Assembly (NCBI RefSeq): GCF_036289405.1
Contig: NZ_JAYFFI010000008.1
Span: 19,044-83,043 of the forward strand
Origin: Pseudoramibacter faecis
GTDB lineage: Bacteria; Bacillota; Clostridia; Eubacteriales; Eubacteriaceae
Direction of reading: 5' to 3'
DNA length: 64,000 nt
Below, in pieces: positions 1 to 9,300 of this stretch. The position numbers and the translations under genes are program-made. The notes under the pieces are model-generated. The model was not told where the DNA came from and made no database searches. It saw only the letters and a list, made by a program, of their open reading frames with translations. The number at the start of each line of letters is the position of its first letter. Within the stretch, counting starts at the first letter, position 1.

Positions 1-1
1 G

Positions 2-571
2 TTGGCACGGGCCTGCGGGATGCATCTGGTGATTGCAACGCAGCGGCCGTCGGTGGATGTGATTACCGGGTTGATCAAAGCCAATATTCCGTCCCGCATT
101 GCCTTTGCGGTGGCATCCAATACGGACAGTCGAACTATCTTGGATCAGGTTGGGGCGGAAAAGCTCTTGGGGAAAGGCGACATGCTCTATTTCCCTTCAG
201 GCAAATCCAAGCCGCTGCGCGTGCAGGGAACCTTTGTGTCCGATGCGGAAATCAACCGCGTGGTAAAAGCAGTTTCCGGCGGGGCAAAGCCCGTTTTTGA
301 CAACCATATCGAAAATGAAATCGAAGCGGCACAGGTTCAAAATCAACAGGCACAAACCGAAGAAACTGCTGACGATTTGTTCCCACAGGCGGCGGAGCTG
401 GCCTTTGTGAATGGTCAGATCTCGACATCAATGATTCAGCGCAAACTGCGGGTAGGCTATGCCAGGGCCGGCCGCATTATTGATGAGCTTGAGATGAAAG
501 GTATTGTCTCGGGCCCCAATGGTAGCAAACCGCGGCAATTGTTGATCACGAAGGAGGAATACCATGGCTGA
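2..571 (+). CDS. ftsK: DNA translocase FtsK/SpoIIIE, C-terminal part (cut by window start)
   Basis: The last 189 codons of a hexameric double-stranded DNA pump that clears chromosomes from the division or sporulation septum. Visible are the end of the RecA-like motor, with the family stretch HLVIATQRPSVDVITG near residues 8-23 and the sensor region with NTDSRTILDQ. After an acidic, Gln-rich linker (about residues 100-122) comes the winged-helix gamma domain (about 125-185) that reads the polar KOPS/SRS motifs. The Walker A, the membrane segments and the true start lie upstream of the window. The stop overlaps the start of rimO by 8 bases, so the two are translationally coupled. The family is certain. 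Whether it is the vegetative (SftA/FtsK) or sporulation (SpoIIIE) type cannot be told without the N-terminus. Confidence 0.95.
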   Translation: MARACGMHLVIATQRPSVDVITGLIKANIPSRIAFAVASNTDSRTILDQVGAEKLLGKGDMLYFPSGKSKPLRVQGTFVSDAEINRVVKAVSGGAKPVFDNHIENEIEAAQVQNQQAQTEETADDLFPQAAELAFVNGQISTSMIQRKLRVGYARAGRIIDELEMKGIVSGPNGSKPRQLLITKEEYHG

Positions 572-1898
572 TAGCCCTGCTGTTTTTATTTCGACATTGG
601 GGTGTGATAAAAATGCGGTGGACAGCGAACAGATGGCCGGAGGGCTTTTGCAGGCGGGTTACCGTGTGAGCGATGAACCGGACGCGGCCAACCTGATCAT
701 TGTCAATACCTGCTGCTTCATTGAGGCGGCTAAAAAAGAATCCATTGACAAAATATTTGAATATTTGCCGTTTAAAACAAAGGGCAACTGTGAATGTTTT
801 GTGGTGGCGGGCTGTATGGCGCAACGTTATGTGAAGGAATTGCGAAAAGAAATTCCAGAAGTAGATTATTTTATCGGCGTCAATCAGATTGACGATCTGC
901 CGGAGGTGATTTCACACCAATCGGGAGAAAAGACTTTTGTCAGTGCGCATTTTGCGGCCAGTGCAGCGCCTCGTTATCTGAAGGATAAGATGGTGACGGC
1001 GTATTTAAAGATTAGTGAGGGCTGCGATAACTATTGCACTTATTGTGCGATTCCAACCATTCGCGGACGGCATCACAGCCGCACCCCGGAAGCGATTTTG
1101 GCTGAGGCCCGAATTTTATACAGCAGCGGTGTGCGGGAATTGATTTTGGTGGCACAAAATCTGACGCAATACGGCAGTGATCTGCCGGGAAATGAAAACC
1201 TGGCGTCCCTTCTGACACTGCTGTCGGAAAAAATTTCGTTCAAATGGATCCGCTTGCTCTACCTGTATCCGGAGGGCATTACTGAAGAATTGTTGACGGT
1301 GATCAAACAGCATGAAAATATCTGCCGCTATTTTGATATGCCCATTCAGCACACAGAAAACGAAATTTTAAAACGCATGGGGCGACACATTGACAAAGCG
1401 CAAATTTATGATAAAGTAAAATTAATCAGAAAAATGTTGCCGGATGCTGTGCTGCGAACGACGGTGATCACCGGCTTCCCCGGCGAATCGGATATGCAGT
1501 TTGAGGAAATGCTGGCGGATCTTCAGGCGCTTCGCTTTGAACGGCTGGGCGCTTTTGCTTATTCCCGGGAAGAGGGAACGCCGGCATATGTTATGGCCGG
1601 TCAAATTGACGAAGCTGTCAAGGAAACGCGTTTGCGTCGGATTTATGAGCAACAACAGGGCATTATCGCAGCATCCAATGAAACCATGATCGGGAAAACG
1701 GTGGAAGTTTTAATCGATGAAAATCAAGCGGACGGGGTTTCGGTCGGTCGGACACAGGGGGACGCGCCGGAAGTGGACTGCGATGTGATGATTGAAGGAT
1801 CCGATCTGCCCGTGGGACAATTCTTTAAAGTAAAAATTGTTGATTCAATAGAATATGATTTAATAGGAGAGTTGGGAGAAAATGAATTTACCGAATAA
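564..1898 (+). CDS. rimO: Ribosomal protein S12 methylthiotransferase RimO
   Basis: A radical-SAM enzyme that adds a methylthio group to a conserved Asp of ribosomal protein uS12. At 444 residues it has the normal family length. The N-terminal UPF0004 domain carries the three auxiliary-cluster cysteines C14, C50 and C84. The radical SAM motif is C154-DNY-C158-TY-C161. The C-terminal about 70 residues fit a TRAM domain. The stretch TLGCDKN near the N-terminus favours RimO over the tRNA enzyme MiaB. An AAGGAGG ribosome binding site at 551-557 fixes the ATG at 564, which overlaps the preceding stop. It also overlaps pgsA downstream, giving a tight ftsK-rimO-pgsA operon as commonly seen in Firmicutes. 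Confidence 0.96.
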   Translation: MADSPAVFISTLGCDKNAVDSEQMAGGLLQAGYRVSDEPDAANLIIVNTCCFIEAAKKESIDKIFEYLPFKTKGNCECFVVAGCMAQRYVKELRKEIPEVDYFIGVNQIDDLPEVISHQSGEKTFVSAHFAASAAPRYLKDKMVTAYLKISEGCDNYCTYCAIPTIRGRHHSRTPEAILAEARILYSSGVRELILVAQNLTQYGSDLPGNENLASLLTLLSEKISFKWIRLLYLYPEGITEELLTVIKQHENICRYFDMPIQHTENEILKRMGRHIDKAQIYDKVKLIRKMLPDAVLRTTVITGFPGESDMQFEEMLADLQALRFERLGAFAYSREEGTPAYVMAGQIDEAVKETRLRRIYEQQQGIIAASNETMIGKTVEVLIDENQADGVSVGRTQGDAPEVDCDVMIEGSDLPVGQFFKVKIVDSIEYDLIGELGENEFTE

Positions 1899-2427
1899 GA
1901 TTACTTTGTTCAGAATGATTTGCATTCCGTTTTTTGTGGCGGCAATGGCTGTCGGATTTCCGCATCATGAGTTGGCGGCGCTGATTATTTTTGCGATCGC
2001 GGCATATTCCGATCATGTGGATGGTCACATTGCCAGAAGCCGCAACTTAATTACGGATTTTGGCAAGTTTATGGATCCGCTGGCCGATAAATTGCTCACG
2101 GCATCCGCCTTTATCTGTCTGGTTCAGACACAGGCAATCCCGGCATGGGTGGTTATTGTGATTATCGCCAGGGAATTTGCCATTACCGGTCTCAGAACAT
2201 TGGCGGCGAATGATGGCGTGGTCATTGCTGCGAGCAAATGGGGCAAAGCCAAGACCATGTCGCAGATGATTGCGATCATTGCACTGATTCTTTATAGCTG
2301 GCCGGTTGCGGCTTTCCCGGCACTAGGTATTTTTGGTCAGGTCATGATTTATGTAGCGTTGGCGCTGACCTTGATTTCCGGAGTCGATTATTTCAGACTC
2401 AACAAAGGAGTTATTAAAACCATGTAA
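1882..2427 (+). CDS. pgsA: CDP-diacylglycerol-glycerol-3-phosphate 3-phosphatidyltransferase
   Basis: Makes phosphatidylglycerol-phosphate from CDP-diacylglycerol and glycerol-3-phosphate in the inner membrane, the committed step to phosphatidylglycerol and cardiolipin. The 181-residue protein shows the full CDP-alcohol phosphotransferase signature: D44, D47-G48, A51-R52, G61, D65 and D69. The rest is hydrophobic with about five to six membrane helices. The ATG overlaps the end of rimO by 17 bases and has a GGGAG site 4 bases upstream. The order rimO-pgsA-cinA-recA is a recognised Firmicute neighbourhood, which supports the glycerophosphate rather than serine or inositol acceptor. An intrinsic terminator directly follows the stop. 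Confidence 0.94.
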   Translation: MNLPNKITLFRMICIPFFVAAMAVGFPHHELAALIIFAIAAYSDHVDGHIARSRNLITDFGKFMDPLADKLLTASAFICLVQTQAIPAWVVIVIIAREFAITGLRTLAANDGVVIAASKWGKAKTMSQMIAIIALILYSWPVAAFPALGIFGQVMIYVALALTLISGVDYFRLNKGVIKTM

Positions 2428-2434
2428 TGCAAAG

Positions 2435-2458
2435 CGCCTGCACGACAGGCGTTTTTTT
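2435..2458 (+). terminator. Intrinsic terminator after pgsA
   Basis: A six-base-pair stem (CGCCTG/CAGGCG) with a five-base loop is followed by seven T residues. It sits 8 bases past the pgsA stop and 30 bases before cinA, so cinA-recA may have a separate or partly read-through supply of transcripts. Confidence 0.75.
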
Positions 2459-2488
2459 AAAGAAAAAGTCTGGAAAGGAAAAGGACCA

Positions 2489-3727
2489 ATGAATTGTGAA
2501 ATTATTTGCGTCGGCACGGAACTCTTAACCGGAGATACCCTCAATACCAACAGCCAATACATTGCCAGAGAATTATCCCAAAATGGATTTTCAGTTCATT
2601 TTCAAACGACGTTGGGCGACAATCCGGACCGATTAAAGGACGTCTTTGAAGCGGCGGTTAAACGCAGTGATATCGTTGTGGTGACCGGAGGGCTCGGACC
2701 GACACAGGATGACTTAACCAAAGAAACCGTGGCGGCTTTTTTCGGTATGCCCATGCAGCGGGATGAAGCGCAGGTCCACAAAATGAAACAACACTTCGAC
2801 CGGCGCAATTCCGTCATGACGGACAATAATTTCAGACAGTGTGATATTCCCGTCGGCGCCAAGGCGATCGATAATATCCAGGGGACGGCACCGGGGATTC
2901 ACATCGAAAAGAACGGCGTTAGTGTTTTTCTTCTGCCCGGACCGCCGAGTGAAATGAAAGTCATGTTCGATCTTTATGTGATGCCGATCCTCAAGAATCG
3001 CACCAGCCAGCTGGTGATTTCCCGTTATTTTAATATATGTGATTTTGGGGAATCCATGGTGGAAGAAATGATTTTGGATCTGGTGAATCATCAAACCAAT
3101 CCCACCATTGCGACTTATGCCAAGCCGGGAGAAGTGCTGGTGCGCATCACAGCCAACGGCACCGATGCGGAAGCTATCAATGGCCTGCTGGATAAATATA
3201 CAAAAGAAATGGATCGGCGTTTTGGCCGTCATATTTTTGCCCATGCCCAAAAAACATTGGCCGAGACAGTGGAGGATCTGCTGCTCAAGAAGCACTGGAC
3301 CATGGCCACGGCGGAATCCTGTACCGGCGGTCTCATTGCATCTCAGATGACGACGATCCCGGGAATTTCGGAAGCTTTTAAAATGGGCGTGGTTACCTAT
3401 TCTAACGAAGCCAAAATGAAACTGCTCGACGTTCAGAAAAAAACGCTGGATAGGGCAGGCGCCGTTTCTGAAGAGACAGCTCGGGAAATGTGCGAACATC
3501 TGGCGACGCTCTCGGGATGTGATGTCAACGTATCGGTGACCGGTATCGCCGGACCAGACGGTGGCAGCGCGGAAAAGCCGGTGGGATTGGTGTATGTCGG
3601 CGTGCACGCTGACGGCCGGACACGGATTGAAAAGTGCAAATTTGCGGGCAGTCGGCAAACCATTCAAAAACGCTCGGCCAATAAAGCACTTTGTATGGTA
3701 AGAGAAGCGATTCTGAACTTGCAATAA
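2489..3727 (+). CDS. cinA: CinA family nicotinamide-nucleotide amidase / competence-damage protein
   Basis: A two-domain protein of 412 residues. Residues about 1-170 form a molybdopterin-binding-like (MoCF) fold, with the typical VVTGGLGPTQDDLT stretch, which in CinA proteins acts as an ADP-ribose pyrophosphatase. Residues about 255-410 form the PncC-type domain that deamidates nicotinamide mononucleotide; its AESCTGG motif lies at 275-281. The role in pyridine-nucleotide recycling is inferred from family work. The competence role is historical and comes from its linkage to recA, seen here too with a 30-base gap. The start is supported by AAAGGAAAAGGA just upstream. Confidence 0.94.
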   Translation: MNCEIICVGTELLTGDTLNTNSQYIARELSQNGFSVHFQTTLGDNPDRLKDVFEAAVKRSDIVVVTGGLGPTQDDLTKETVAAFFGMPMQRDEAQVHKMKQHFDRRNSVMTDNNFRQCDIPVGAKAIDNIQGTAPGIHIEKNGVSVFLLPGPPSEMKVMFDLYVMPILKNRTSQLVISRYFNICDFGESMVEEMILDLVNHQTNPTIATYAKPGEVLVRITANGTDAEAINGLLDKYTKEMDRRFGRHIFAHAQKTLAETVEDLLLKKHWTMATAESCTGGLIASQMTTIPGISEAFKMGVVTYSNEAKMKLLDVQKKTLDRAGAVSEETAREMCEHLATLSGCDVNVSVTGIAGPDGGSAEKPVGLVYVGVHADGRTRIEKCKFAGSRQTIQKRSANKALCMVREAILNLQ

Positions 3728-3757
3728 AGATTCAACATTAACGAAGAGGAGGCTCGT

Positions 3758-4873
3758 ATGGCCAAGAAAGAAAAGTCCTTAGATCCGGTGATGGATATTA
3801 CGGATGCACAAGCACGCAAGAAAGCCCTGGATAATGCCTTAAAAAACATCGAAAAAGCTTATGGGAAAGGTGCTGTGATGCGCCTTGGCGACAGTGGCAC
3901 CAGGGATGTTGATGTCATTTCGACATCGTCGTTGCGTATTGATATGGCGCTGGGGATCGGCGGCGTGCCTAAGGGGCGCATTATCGAAATTTACGGGCCG
4001 GAATCTTCAGGGAAGACGACACTGGCGCTGCACATTATTGCCGAAGCTCAGAAAAAAGGCGGCAATGCGGCCTTTATCGACGCAGAGCATGCGCTTGATC
4101 CGATTTATGCGGCCAGCCTTGGCGTGGATATTGATAATCTGGTCGTTTCCCAGCCGGATACCGGGGAACAAGCCTTGGAAATTTTGGAAGCGCTCCTGCG
4201 AAGCGGTGCCGTTGATGTGGCGGTTATCGACTCGGTGGCGGCGCTGGTGCCCCGAGCCGAAATTGAAGGGACCATGGGGGATTCCCATGTCGGGCTGCAT
4301 GCGAGACTGATGTCTCAGGCATTGCGGAAGCTGACGGGCGTTATCAAAAATTCCAATACTGCGACGATTTTTATCAATCAGTTGCGAGAAAAGGTCGGCG
4401 TGATGTACGGTAATCCGGAAGTGACGACCGGTGGTCGCGCACTGAAATTTTATTCTTCGGTTCGCATGGATGTGCGCCGGATTGAAACGCTCAAAAAAGA
4501 CGGTGAAATGATCGGGAACCGCACCCGCTGCAAGGTGGTTAAGAATAAAATGGCACCGCCGTTTAAAACTGCGGAATTTGACATTATTTACGGCAAGGGG
4601 ATTTCCCATGAAGGGGATGTGCTGGATATGGCAGTCGAGCTCGACATCATTAAGAAGTCCGGATCCTGGTTCTCCTATAACGGAGAGCGGCTGGGCCAGG
4701 GGCGTGACAATATTCGCCAGATGCTCGAAGATAATCCCAATCTTTGTGATGAAGTTGAAGGCAAAGTGCGCGATCATTATCTGAATAACGGCGAAGAAAC
4801 GGCGGCACCTGAAGAGGCGCCGATGGATGATGATGCGCAGGAGGCTTTCGAAATGGGGACATTTAAGGATTGA
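3758..4873 (+). CDS. recA: Recombinase RecA
   Basis: An ATP-dependent strand-exchange protein central to homologous recombination and the SOS response. The 371 residues include the Walker A GPESSGKTT near residues 79-87, the DSVAAL Walker B region, the L2 loop region around residues 195-210, and an acidic C-terminal tail rich in Glu and Asp. A strong GAGGAGG at 3744-3750 sets the ATG. The gene follows cinA closely. I see no LexA box of the Firmicute type (CGAACN4GTTCG) in the short gap, so any SOS control would have to act further upstream. rnpB follows with its own promoter. Confidence 0.98.
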   Translation: MAKKEKSLDPVMDITDAQARKKALDNALKNIEKAYGKGAVMRLGDSGTRDVDVISTSSLRIDMALGIGGVPKGRIIEIYGPESSGKTTLALHIIAEAQKKGGNAAFIDAEHALDPIYAASLGVDIDNLVVSQPDTGEQALEILEALLRSGAVDVAVIDSVAALVPRAEIEGTMGDSHVGLHARLMSQALRKLTGVIKNSNTATIFINQLREKVGVMYGNPEVTTGGRALKFYSSVRMDVRRIETLKKDGEMIGNRTRCKVVKNKMAPPFKTAEFDIIYGKGISHEGDVLDMAVELDIIKKSGSWFSYNGERLGQGRDNIRQMLEDNPNLCDEVEGKVRDHYLNNGEETAAPEEAPMDDDAQEAFEMGTFKD

Positions 4874-4909
4874 CCAAGTGGTCTAAATGATAAGGGAGAC
4901 AACGACCTC

Positions 4910-4937
4910 TTGCATTAATTTGGAAAATCGTTATAAT
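4910..4937 (+). promoter_or_regulatory. Sigma-A promoter for rnpB
   Basis: A -35 TTGCAT at 4910-4915 and a perfect -10 TATAAT at 4932-4937 are separated by 16 bases. They lie 8 bases upstream of the predicted 5' end of the RNase P RNA. Confidence 0.85.
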
Positions 4938-4945
4938 AGAAATCT

Positions 4946-5273
4946 GACTAGGCCGGATAATCGCGGGGAAACCTGAGGAAAGTCCGAGCTCCGCAGGGCA
5001 GAATGCCGGATAACGTCCGGTGAAGGTGACTTCAAGGCAAGTGCAACAGAAAGCAAACCGCCGCATGTCGGCAAGGGTGAAAGGGTGAGGCAAGAGCTCA
5101 CCAGTGGTTAAAGTAATTTGCCAGCTGGGTAAACCCCATTCGGAGCAAGACCAAGAAAGAGTGTTAAAAGGCGGCGGCCCGTCGCTGCTCAATGGTAGGT
5201 CGCTTGAGTCCGCCGGTGACAGCGGAACCAGATAGATGATTATCAAGACAGAACTCGGCTTATAGGCTTAGTC
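4946..5273 (+). ncRNA. rnpB: RNase P RNA, class A
   Basis: The catalytic RNA of ribonuclease P, which matures tRNA 5' ends. The universal cores are visible: GAGGAAAGTCCGAGCTCC near the 5' end, GTGCAACAGAAAGCAAACCG in the middle and ACAGAACTCGGCTTATAG near the 3' end. The terminal bases GACTAGGCC and GGCTTAGTC pair as helix P1, defining the ends within a few bases. The GGTGAGGCAAGAGCTCACC block and the P15-like GGTAAACCCC segment fit the ancestral class A rather than the Bacillus class B. This favours Clostridia over Bacilli. It is flanked by a clear promoter and terminator, so it is an independent transcription unit. Confidence 0.96.
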
Positions 5274-5276
5274 ATT

Positions 5277-5305
5277 AAAAAACCAGGCATATGCCTGGTT
5301 TTTTT
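5277..5305 (+). terminator. Intrinsic terminator of rnpB
   Basis: A near-perfect hairpin, AAACCAGGCAT paired with ATGCCTGGTTT, runs into a T tract immediately after the P1 helix of RNase P RNA. It also lies past the 3' end of the minus-strand regulator gene and could serve as a bidirectional terminator. Confidence 0.88.
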
Positions 5306-5343
5306 ATGCGCGGATTCAGAGAATACATTGGGGGACAGTGCAT

Positions 5344-6015
5344 TCAGTATGGGAAATAGGCTTCCTCAACGTGGCGGCGGTAAACGATTGTGCCGATCAT
5401 CTGGACGTGGTGTTTGCGGATATCGTAAACGGCAGCATCCGCATCGGCGTTAAAAGGTTGGGTGATGAGTTTGTTGCCCATTAAAATAATTTTGCGGATG
5501 ATCATAGGTTCCTTGTTGACGTGAAGGGCAACAGTCGCGCCGGATGTGAGCCCGGTATTCAAGCGAATCACGACCAGGTCGCCGGCGGTGTATGCCGGCT
5601 GCATGGCGTCGTCGGGAATCCGATAGCCAAAGACAGGCCCCCATTCGGTGAGTTTATCAATGGGAATCGAGAGGTGGTCGGCGGCTTTGTGGTTGGAAAA
5701 AATTGGCCGGTCATAGCGAATTTCATCAAATACGGAAATATCGAAGGCGTGCCCCGCTGCGGGGGTATCCCCTAAAATTTCTGATTCATACATCGAGACG
5801 GTTTTACCCATCAGCCATTCCGGATTCACGTCAAAATAATCGGCCAAGGCGTAAACCGTGGTCATTTTGGGCGCCATTTCGCCCCGAGTGTATCGGGAAA
5901 TGCTGGGCGGGGATAAATTGAACTGCTCTGACAGTGAATAGGTGGTTTCGTTAAAATTTTTCATTAATTGTTTGAGCCGCTGTCCAAAAATAGATTTATG
6001 AATAGAATTGCTCAT
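5344..6015 (-). CDS. XRE-family regulator with a degenerate S24 (LexA/CI-like) domain
   Basis: A LexA/phage-repressor-like architecture of 223 residues. A helix-turn-helix of the XRE type spans about residues 8-64 and an S24-like C-terminal domain about 125-220. In active self-cleaving members a Ser-Met pair follows Gly-Asp. Here the motif reads PDDAMQP with Ala137 in place of the nucleophile. A Lys (K175 in MIIRKI) is kept at the general-base position. By sequence it should bind DNA and dimerise but not self-cleave. I chose the ATG at 6015 because GAGGT lies 5 bases before it; a longer frame to 6075 has no such site. The target operator is unknown. Its convergent position to rnpB has no obvious functional meaning. 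Confidence 0.8.
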   Translation of the reverse strand: MSNSIHKSIFGQRLKQLMKNFNETTYSLSEQFNLSPPSISRYTRGEMAPKMTTVYALADYFDVNPEWLMGKTVSMYESEILGDTPAAGHAFDISVFDEIRYDRPIFSNHKAADHLSIPIDKLTEWGPVFGYRIPDDAMQPAYTAGDLVVIRLNTGLTSGATVALHVNKEPMIIRKIILMGNKLITQPFNADADAAVYDIRKHHVQMIGTIVYRRHVEEAYFPY

Positions 6016-6098
6016 GATAGACCTCAGTGTATTGGGATATGGTAAAATATAAAATAAAAAATCCGAAAAGATCAAAAAGTTGTTAAATAATTTTGTTT

Positions 6099-6107
6099 AT
6101 TATAGCA
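6099..6107 (-). promoter_or_regulatory. Extended -10 promoter for the XRE/S24 regulator
   Basis: On the minus strand TGC precedes a perfect TATAAT (6104 to 6099), an extended -10 element. No convincing -35 is present at the usual distance. The leader to the chosen start would be about 75 bases. The rest of 6016-6366 contains no gene that I can support, only this promoter and the one for the downstream activase. Confidence 0.5.
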
Positions 6108-6210
6108 TATCCTTTGGCAAGTGAACGCAAAGAATCTGAAAGAAAGTAGGAAAGATATAACGAAAAAAGTGATTTTTCTGAAGGTTCAGCTAAAATGGCG
6201 GCGACGCCAT

Positions 6211-6240
6211 TTGCATCCACTAACCCTTTTGAGGTATAAT
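6211..6240 (+). promoter_or_regulatory. Sigma-A promoter for the activase gene
   Basis: TTGCAT at 6211-6216 and TATAAT at 6235-6240 are separated by 18 bases. The resulting leader to the ATG at 6367 is about 120 bases. I see no recognised riboswitch in it. Confidence 0.7.
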
Positions 6241-6366
6241 CCTGAGATAGTATTGGTTTAGAAACGCTATAAAGTAGTGAAGGCGTGCGCGTGCCACAAG
6301 ATTTTGGGTGTAACGCCGGAAAAAAGTATAAAAAAGCAATGAATCATATAGAAAGAAGTAGCTGAA

Positions 6367-9300
6367 ATGAACTATCGGATGGGGTTGGATGTCGGCTCGA
6401 CCACGATTAAAGTGGTCGTTCTCGATGAGAAAGACAAAATTGTTTTTAGTGATTACCGCAGGCACCGCTCGAATATTAAAATCTCGATGAGCGCCCTGCT
6501 TCGCGAGGTTTATGAAACCTTGGACAATGTGCAAACGCATATATCCGTGACGGGGTCCGGCGGGATGCTCGCGGCCAAATGGCTTGAAATTCCTTTTATT
6601 CAGGAAGTGGTGGCCGGGACGCTCGCCGTTGAGAAAAAGATTCCGAAAACGGACTGTGCCATTGAGCTCGGCGGCGAAGATGCCAAGATCACTTTCTTTG
6701 AAGGCAGCATCGAACAGCGCATGAACGGGACCTGCGCCGGCGGGACAGGGGCCTTTATCGATCAGATGGCCTCGCTTTTAAAAACGGATGCCGCCGGGTT
6801 GAACGAGTTGGCCAAAGCGCACAAAATGATTTATCCGATCGCGTCGCGCTGCGGCGTTTTTGCTAAAACCGACGTACAGCCGCTGATCAACGAAGGGGCA
6901 GAGCGTGCCGATATTGCGGCCTCGGTGCTTCAGGCAGTGGTCAATCAAACAATCTCAGGCCTGGCCTGCGGGCACACCATCAAAGGCCATGTGGCTTTTT
7001 TAGGCGGGCCGCTCTATTTCCTGTCGGAGCTGCGGCAGCGCTTTATCAAAACTCTGGAGCTCACGCCGGACGAGGTGGAATTTCCGGAAAATTCTAATCT
7101 TTTTGTGGCGTTGGGCACGGCTTATGCCAGCGAGAAAAAAGAGGCTGTCGATTTTGCCGATATCATCGGCCGGCTGGACAATCCCTTTGCGGATGATTCC
7201 GGTGTCGGCCGTCTAGAACCGCTCTTTGCAGACGATGAAGAACGCCGGGCTTTTATCGAACGTCATAACAAGGACAAGGTCAAGCGTGGGGATTTGTCGA
7301 CCTACAGCGGACCGGCGTATCTTGGCATCGACGCTGGATCGACCACCACCAAAGCGGCGATCATCGGCAAGGACTGCGAACTGCTTTACAGCTATTATTC
7401 GAGCAATGAAGGCAGCCCGTTGGATAAATCCATTGAAATTCTTCAGGATATTTACGACAAGCTGCCGGAAGATGTTTATATTGCCAAGGCGGCTTCGACC
7501 GGATATGGTGAAGGGCTCATTCAGTCGGCGCTGCATGTGGACATCGGCGAGATTGAAACGATGGCCCATTTTAAAGGCGCGCAGTATTTCCGTCCGCAGG
7601 TGGATTTCATTCTCGATATCGGCGGCCAGGACATGAAAGCCATGCGGATTCGCTCGGGCACCATTGACAATATCGTGCTGAACGAGGCTTGTTCCTCCGG
7701 CTGCGGTTCTTTTCTTGAGACCTTTGCCAAGTCGCTCAATCTGCCGATTTCGGACTTTGTCGAGGCGGCCATGAACGCGGAAAGTCCCTCCAATCTGGGA
7801 ACGCGCTGCACGGTCTTTATGAATTCCAAGGTCAAACAGGCCCAAAAGGAAGGCGCTTCTGTTGGGGATATCTCCGCCGGCCTTTCTTATTCCGTGATTC
7901 GAAATGCGCTGCAGAAGGTCATCAAGGTGCACAACCCCAAGGAGCTTGGCGAACACATTGTGGTGCAGGGCGGGACCTTCAACAACAACGCGGTGCTGCG
8001 CGCTTTTGAAAAGATTACCGAACGCGACGTGGTCCGTCCGGATGTCGCTGGTTTGATGGGCGCCTTCGGTGCGGCGTTAATCGCGAGAGAACGCTGGCAC
8101 GAAGGTGAAAAAAGCACCATTTTTGGCCTTGAAGATTTAGATAAATTTGATGTGACCATCAAGCATCGTCGGTGCGGCGCCTGCAGCAATAACTGTCAGC
8201 TGACCATCAATATTTTTGCAGATGGGAGCCGTCATGTCACCGGCAACCGCTGTGAAGTGGGCGCGGGGGGCAGCAGGCACAAGAAGAGTATTCCCAATTT
8301 GTACCGATATAAATACGAACGCCTTTTCAATTATGAGCCCCTGCCGGAAAATCAGGCGCCTCGCGGCGCCATCGGCATTCCCCGGGCGCTCAATCAATAC
8401 GAAAACTATCCCTTTTGGTTTACGTTTTTAACTTCGCTGGGCTATCGGGTGCTGCTTTCAGCTGGTTCTACGCGCAAAATTTACGAAAAGGGTATGAGCT
8501 CGATTCCTTCGGATTCTGTGTGTTATCCGGCCAAGCTGACCCACGGGCACATTCAGGATCTGATCGATCAGGGGATTCACAAAATTTGGTATCCCTGCGT
8601 GGCTTATGAAGAACAAGAATTTGATTCGGCGGATAATTGCTATAACTGCCCGATTGTCATGTCTTATCCGGAAACCATCAAATACAATATGGATAGTCTA
8701 GCCGAAAACGACATCGACTTTATGAATCCCTTTCTTTCTTTGGAAGATAGTGATCGTTTGGAAGAACGGCTTTGTGAAATCTTTGAACCGGAGGGGGTTT
8801 CGCAGGATGAGGTAGCTGCGGCACTGCGCCATGCCTACGGTGAAAAGCATCATGTTGCCAGAGATATGCACGACAAAGGGCTTGAAACCATCGCATGGTT
8901 AAAAGAACATGGCAAGCGCGGCATCGTTCTGGCCGGCCGACCCTATCACGTTGATCCGGAAATCAATCACGGTCTCGACAATATCATCACGGCGCTCGAC
9001 ATGGCCGTGCTCACCGAAGATTCAGTGGCCGGTCTGGCCAACGCAGACACAGCCCAGCCCTACCGCGTGCTGGATCAATGGAAATACCACAGCCGACTCT
9101 ATAAGGCGGCTGAAGTTGTCACGAAGCACGATGAATTAGAGCTGGTTCAGCTGACATCCTTTGGCTGCGGGCTCGACGCGGTGACCAGCGAGCAAACCCA
9201 GGAAATCCTTGAACACAAGAGCAAAATTTACACGCTGATCAAAATTGACGAGGTCAGCAACCTTGGCGCCATCCGCATCCGAATGCGTTCATTGAAGGCG

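Noticed and set aside
2714..3724. 336-codon open frame on the minus strand
   Set aside because: Lies fully opposite cinA, whose two domains are unmistakable. No ribosome binding site or recognisable protein.
3728..3757. SOS (LexA) box before recA
   Set aside because: The 30 bases show only a ribosome binding site. No CGAAC-N4-GTTCG-like palindrome is present, nor one before the S24-type genes.
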